Below are positions 55,201-61,200 of a stretch of DNA of 64,000 nt, piece by piece. The DNA comes from Liolophura sinensis (Eukaryota > Mollusca > Polyplacophora > Chitonida > Chitonidae): assembly GCF_032854445.1 (NCBI RefSeq), contig NC_088296.1, positions 9,398,706 through 9,462,705 of the forward strand, given 5' to 3'. A model generated the notes under the pieces. It ran no database searches and was not told the DNA's origin. It saw only the letters and a list, made by a program, of their open reading frames with translations. The position numbers and the translations under genes were made by a program. Position 1 is the first letter of the stretch; the number at the start of each line of letters is the position of its first letter.

Positions 55201-58200
55201 TGGGGATTATTGAAGGCCTGAATCTCTGCCGTTGTCATACGTCTTAAATTCGACATACACGTGCAAACCCCATTCACACATTCTTGTTCTGTGACAAAAA
55301 CACAACCATCTCCGCATGCTTCTCCCAGCAGACCTCTTCTCGGCAAAACGCAGTTTTGGTTGTCCCCAGCCATGACATAGCCCGGTAAACATTCGCACCG
55401 GCGTAACAAAGCGTTGCACACCATAAACAAGCCAGCACACTGCGTTATACACACGTCGTTAATATAGGCGGCTGTAACGGGGAAAAAGCATATTACAAGT
55501 GTCATCCTTGATTTAAAGCAAAAGTCATAGGAAACCAATGCTCTAAACACTGAATGTGCTAAAGAATTATTAGTCATACAAAATCGAAACACCTTCTCAC
55601 AAGACAAGAATATCTCTAACCACTGCCAGCACAACACTGCATCCATATTTATTCTTTAGATTACTTATTTATTGATTTATTTTTGTATTGATTTATTTAT
55701 TGTTTTCAATAATTCTTTAAGTTGCAGTCAGCAACTTTTCACCTATATGACGACAGCCACGGTTACATGGCTAAATAAAGGCCGGCTGACACAACTAGAT
55801 TTATGTGTCGAAACTGACATGCATGTCTCTGTTGTCAAACACATCGTCATATGTCGGTTGCTTGCACACTTTGTCAGGTGTGACCGGAGAGGAAACCAGC
55901 ATAAGATCTACCTCAACTAACAGTGACTGCATTGGTGAGACGCTTCCAAGCCACTGCTATGACCACTCGGCTATGGAGAACCCTACATATATAGTAAACG
56001 CATTTAAACTTCCAACAATCTACAAAATAGAATTCATATTATACCAAAAGCGCTGGTTAAAAACTCAATTTCATCAACATTACTAATTAAACAAAGGCTA
56101 TGTCATGTAACTTGCTCTTCAGTATTTACAACAGCAAAACAAATTAACAATCACCTCTTTCACAACCAGCCAAATTGGTTGACGCCACAAATCCTTCGTT
56201 ACAGACACACAATAGTCCGTCAGGATAACGAACACGGCAGGAAGCCTGACCAGGACACTGGCTATTGGAACTGCAACTTGACAAAACTGCACGGAATGGA
56301 GCTATAGTGGTTGTGGTACGTTGTGGTGTTGGAGATGACACAGTAGGCGCTGCTGTTGTAGTTGGTGGTGGTGCCATTGTTGTTGTGGTTGGTGGACTTG
56401 ATCCATCTGAAATAATACATATACATGTTTTCTACTTATATTGGCAATCTGTAAAGTTGAAAACTGTCCCATAATTCGTCATACATATTTTAAGTATGTG
56501 TAATTTCTACCTTAGTTAATAATAAAACACCCTTACACTATTTGCTCGGCTTTCCTTTCTTTATGTCAATGTTTTAGAAATACAATGCAGTCATTTTTGA
56601 CACCTAACCTACCACTTTTCTCTCCTTTGCCCCAAAACATAAGGCTTTTATCAACAGTTTGGATAAGGTGTAAGAATCGACGAGAAAAGTTTCATTGCGC
56701 CTAACGGTTTAGCCTTATTTTCCACAGAAATACTTAAATTTTTAGAACATTAAGCACAAATAATTTACCAAAAAGTCTACAAAACGACGTCATTAGACAC
56801 AGATTTTAATAATCTCTTACTTTCCTAGCTTTCAAAATCTCTGAATCTCAAGCCATTACGTCCTCTGCAGATTTGGTGGTTTGCTTTAAATCCAGCCAAG
56901 GTGGGCAAATTTCTTTTACAGCCTTTGCTCTACATGCATTGCTTAAAGGTAGCACATCGTCAATGTACCCATTACTGAATGACAACGATCGGTCCTCGTG
57001 AGGATTACTACTTAATAGTTTTGCATATACCAGGATTCATACCAGAGCAGGCATATTTTCGCCAAAAGAAGGCCACACTTTCTAATGCAAACAGTTAATC
57101 ATCAAACGCCTTCAGTGCAAGTTTCTCATATTCTACAATAAAGTACACTTCTCCTGTCAATAATAAACGACTAAATGTCAAAGATTCCTTTCTCAAATCG
57201 TTATAAGTGTCGTTCACGTTGCCGAACGCGGAGAAAGCAGCGGACTATCCATCATCTTTGGTTTTATCGCCACAGATGGTTGCAATCAAAGCCAAACTCC
57301 CATACACAATTTGATTATTCTACAACTGAATTTATAGTACGGTACATGATTAGAATACAGATTTGATTCATTCGCCTAGAAAATTCTTCCATCTTTCCAT
57401 CTCTTGATCAATTTCTTTTCATTTCTTCTTTTATCTTTCTCCTTACTCCTTTGCAACATGTTGTTTGCGCTGAACGGCGTTTTGCTAAATCATTTAGCAA
57501 TTATTAACCCAGAAAGCTTATTCTATTTGACGGCTGTGACACGAACGTCTCTTCCAACATCAAGATTATATGCTTTGAACTGATAGCCAAGAGTTTCACA
57601 TTTACTTGGAATTACAAAGGTCATGCTTACCTAGTGTGTATATCCAGCTTATACACTGACGTTGGGGATTATTGAAGGCCTGAATCTCTGCCGTTGTCAT
57701 ACGTCTTAAATTCGACATACACGTGCAAACCCCATTCACACATTCTTGTTCTGTGACAAAAACACAACCATCTCCGCATGCTTCTCCCAGCAGACCTCTT
57801 CTCGGCAAAACGCAGTTTTGGTTGTCCCCAGCCATGACATAGCCCGGTAAACATTCGCACCGGCGTAACAAAGCGTTGCACACCATAAACAAGCCAGCAC
57901 ACTGCGTTATACACACGTCGTTAATATAGGCGGCTGTAACGGGGAAAAAGCATATTACAAGTGTCATCCTTGATTTAAAGCAAAAGTCATAGGAAACCAA
58001 TGCTCTAAACACTGAATGTGCTAAAGCATTATTAGTCATACAAAATCGAAACACCTTCTCACAAGACAAGAATATCTCTAACCACTGCCAGCACAATACT
58101 GCATCCATATTTATTCTTTAGATTACTTACTTATTGATTTATTTTTGTATTGATTTATTTATTGTTTTCAATAATTCTTTAAGTTGCAGTCAGGAACTTT

Positions 58201-61200
58201 TCACCTATATGACGACAGCCACGATTACATGGCTAAAAAAGGCCGGCTGCCCCAACTAGATTTATGTGTCCAAACTGACATGCATGTCTCTTTTGTTAAA
58301 CAAATCGTCATATGTCAGTTACTTGCACACTTTGTCAGGTGAGACCGGAGAGGAAACCAGCATAAGATCTACCTCAACTAACAGTGACTGCATTGGTGAG
58401 ACGCTTCCAAGCCACTGCTATGACCACTCGGCTATAGAGAACCTTTCGTATATAGTCAACGGATTTAAGCTTCTAACAATTTACAAAATAGAATTCTTAT
58501 TATTCCAAAAGCGCTGGTTAACCACTTAATTTCATGAATATTACTAATTAAACAAAAGGAATGTCATGTAACTTGTTCTTCAGTATTAACAACAATACAA
58601 TAAATTAACAATCACCTCTTTCACAACCAGCCAAATTGGTGGACGCCACAAATCCTTCGTTACAGATACACAACAGTCCGTCAGGATAACGAACACGGCA
58701 GGAAGCCTGAGCAGGACACTGGTTATTGGAACTGCAACTTGACAAAACTGCACGGAATGGAGCTGTAGTCGTTGTAGTAGGTTGTGGTGTTGGAGTTGAC
58801 ACAGTAGGTGCTGCTGTTATAGTTGATGGTGGTGCCATTGTTGTTGGTGTTGTGGTTGGTGGACTTGATCCATCTGGAATAATATATACATGTTTTTTAC
58901 AAATCTTTGCAACCCGTAAAGATCAATCTATACCATAATTCGTCATACACATTTTAAGTATACATAATTTCTACCTTAGTTTAAACAAAGACATTGTTAC
59001 ATTATTTGCTATGCTTCCTTATCTTTAGGTTAATATTTTATAAACACAAAGGACTTTTTATTTACATGTACCGCACCACGTTTATCTCATTGCCCCCCAA
59101 AACATAAGGCTTTCATTCACACAATAGATAATGTGTCAGAATCGACAAGAAAGGTTTTATTTGCCAACAAACATTTAGCTTAAATTTCCACAGAAATACT
59201 AAATCTTCTAGCACATTAGGTATAAATCATTTTCGAGAACGACAACAAATCGACGTTTTTAGACGGAGATTTAAATAATCTGTTACTTTCCTAGCTTTCA
59301 AAATCTCTCAATCTCAAGCCAGTATGTCATGATGAGATTTGGTGGTTTGCTTTAAATCCAGCCAGTGCGGGCAAATATCTTTCACAGCCTTTGCTCTTCA
59401 TGGATTGCTTAAAGGTAGCACATCGTCAGCGTACCCATTAATGAATAACAACGATCGATCCTGGTGACCACTACTAGTTAAAAGTATGCATATACCAGTA
59501 TTCATACGAGAACAGGTACTTCCAATTATGAAGGTCATCCTTACCTAGTGTGTACGTCCAGCTTATACACTGACGTTGGGGATTATTGAAGGCACGAATC
59601 TCCTCAGTTGTCATGCGTCTTAAGTTTGACATACACCTGCAAACCCCGTTCACGCATTCTTGCTCTGTATCCAATGCACAACCATCTCCACATGCCTCAC
59701 CTAACAGTCCTCTTCTCGGCAAAACGCAGTTTTGGTTGTCCGCAGCTGATACATACTCCGGCAAACACGCGCACCGGCCAGACACAGCGTTGCACACCGT
59801 GAACAAACCAGCACACTCGGTCATACACACGCCGTTAATATTGGTGGCTGTAAAAGAGAAAAGTCAGTGTTAAACAAACTATAGTTTTTCCAAATCAAGA
59901 GAAGTAGGAAACCAATGTTAGAAAGCCACAAAGTCGTCAAGCCTTATTATTGGATATAAAGAAAAACACTATTAAAACCTAAGTTTGTTAACCTTGTTAA
60001 AACTCAACAAAAGAAACTGACAATAACCTTTTTCACAGACAGCCAAATTGGTAGACGCTATGTATCCCTCGTTGCAGATGCACAGTAATCCGTCTGGGTA
60101 GCGCACCATACAGGAAGCATCGACAGGACAGTCACTGTCCTCATTGCAGGCTGACAAAATAGCGACGAATGGCACTGCTGCCGTTGTTCTTCTTGTTGTA
60201 GCTGGACTTGTTCGTCCGATAAGTGTAAAATCAAAAGTTGGAAATTGTTGCAAATTATTTTCGTCACATTGTTCTGAAATATAAAACGCAGTGCTATTTT
60301 TAACATTGCCGTTTAGACAGGCAAAATAAACATTTCTATGTTTTTTTCGCGCTGTTAAAATTAAAATACTTATGTGACATTACAAATAAAATAGATGCTA
60401 ACCTAGAAAATAGCCGATGTCTCTGCACTGAAGGTCAACGTCAGGGTATGCGCGAAGCTCTGCTATTGTTGCTTTGCGTTTTCCACTTATGCATTTACAT
60501 TGTCCTTCTACACAAGTCTGTTCAGTTGAAAGGGCACAATTGTCAACATTGCACGGCTCTTCCAAGAGAGCTTTTCCATCCTCAGTACAGTCTTTATCAC
60601 CAGCGCTCGGTGAGAAGCCTTGCTCGCATACACACTTCTCGGTATTCCTATCACACACAGTGTGCAATCCACTACATCGTGTCACGCAAGTCTCGTTTAA
60701 GACGGCAGCTGAGGAGAAAAATTATATTCGTTTAGACTGATTTTGCCTTAGGCAAACTTTTAGCTTTACACTTTAGTGCTATTTTCACAGATATGACAGA
60801 AAACAATGTTGTTTCTTTTAACGTTCCTAGCTAAAACAACATTGAACATGCAGTTGTGAATATTCTCTTTCGCCTGATCCCATTTCCACTGTCATCCAGG
60901 TAGTAGTCTCGCCAAAAATACATAAAATATGGCAGTTTTTAAAAGATATGTGAGACAGAACCACGTAGAAATTTTCCTAAAGAGATAAAAAAATACCTCA
61001 GTCTAAATTGTTTTATAGGCGTTAAACGAACTTTCCACAGGAATTGCATACAACAGTGTATTATCCAAACAGCCTCAACACAGCAATACTACAGACTACG
61101 GGAAACATTCAGTTTGTTTAAGTTCTAGACACGTATCAAAGTTCAGTGATATGAAATTGCAAGAAATCGTCCTTTTTCACTTTTCTTACCTGGTTCGCAA

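Larger units (their letters stand above)
52709..57632. repeat. 2,462-bp tandem units, nearly identical copies
   Basis: Each unit holds one chimeric D exon, one mucin-EGF exon, the shared old SINE and the ~550-bp insertion. Exon starts are exactly 2,462 bp apart (52707, 55169, 57631), and only scattered substitutions are visible. Confidence 0.93.
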
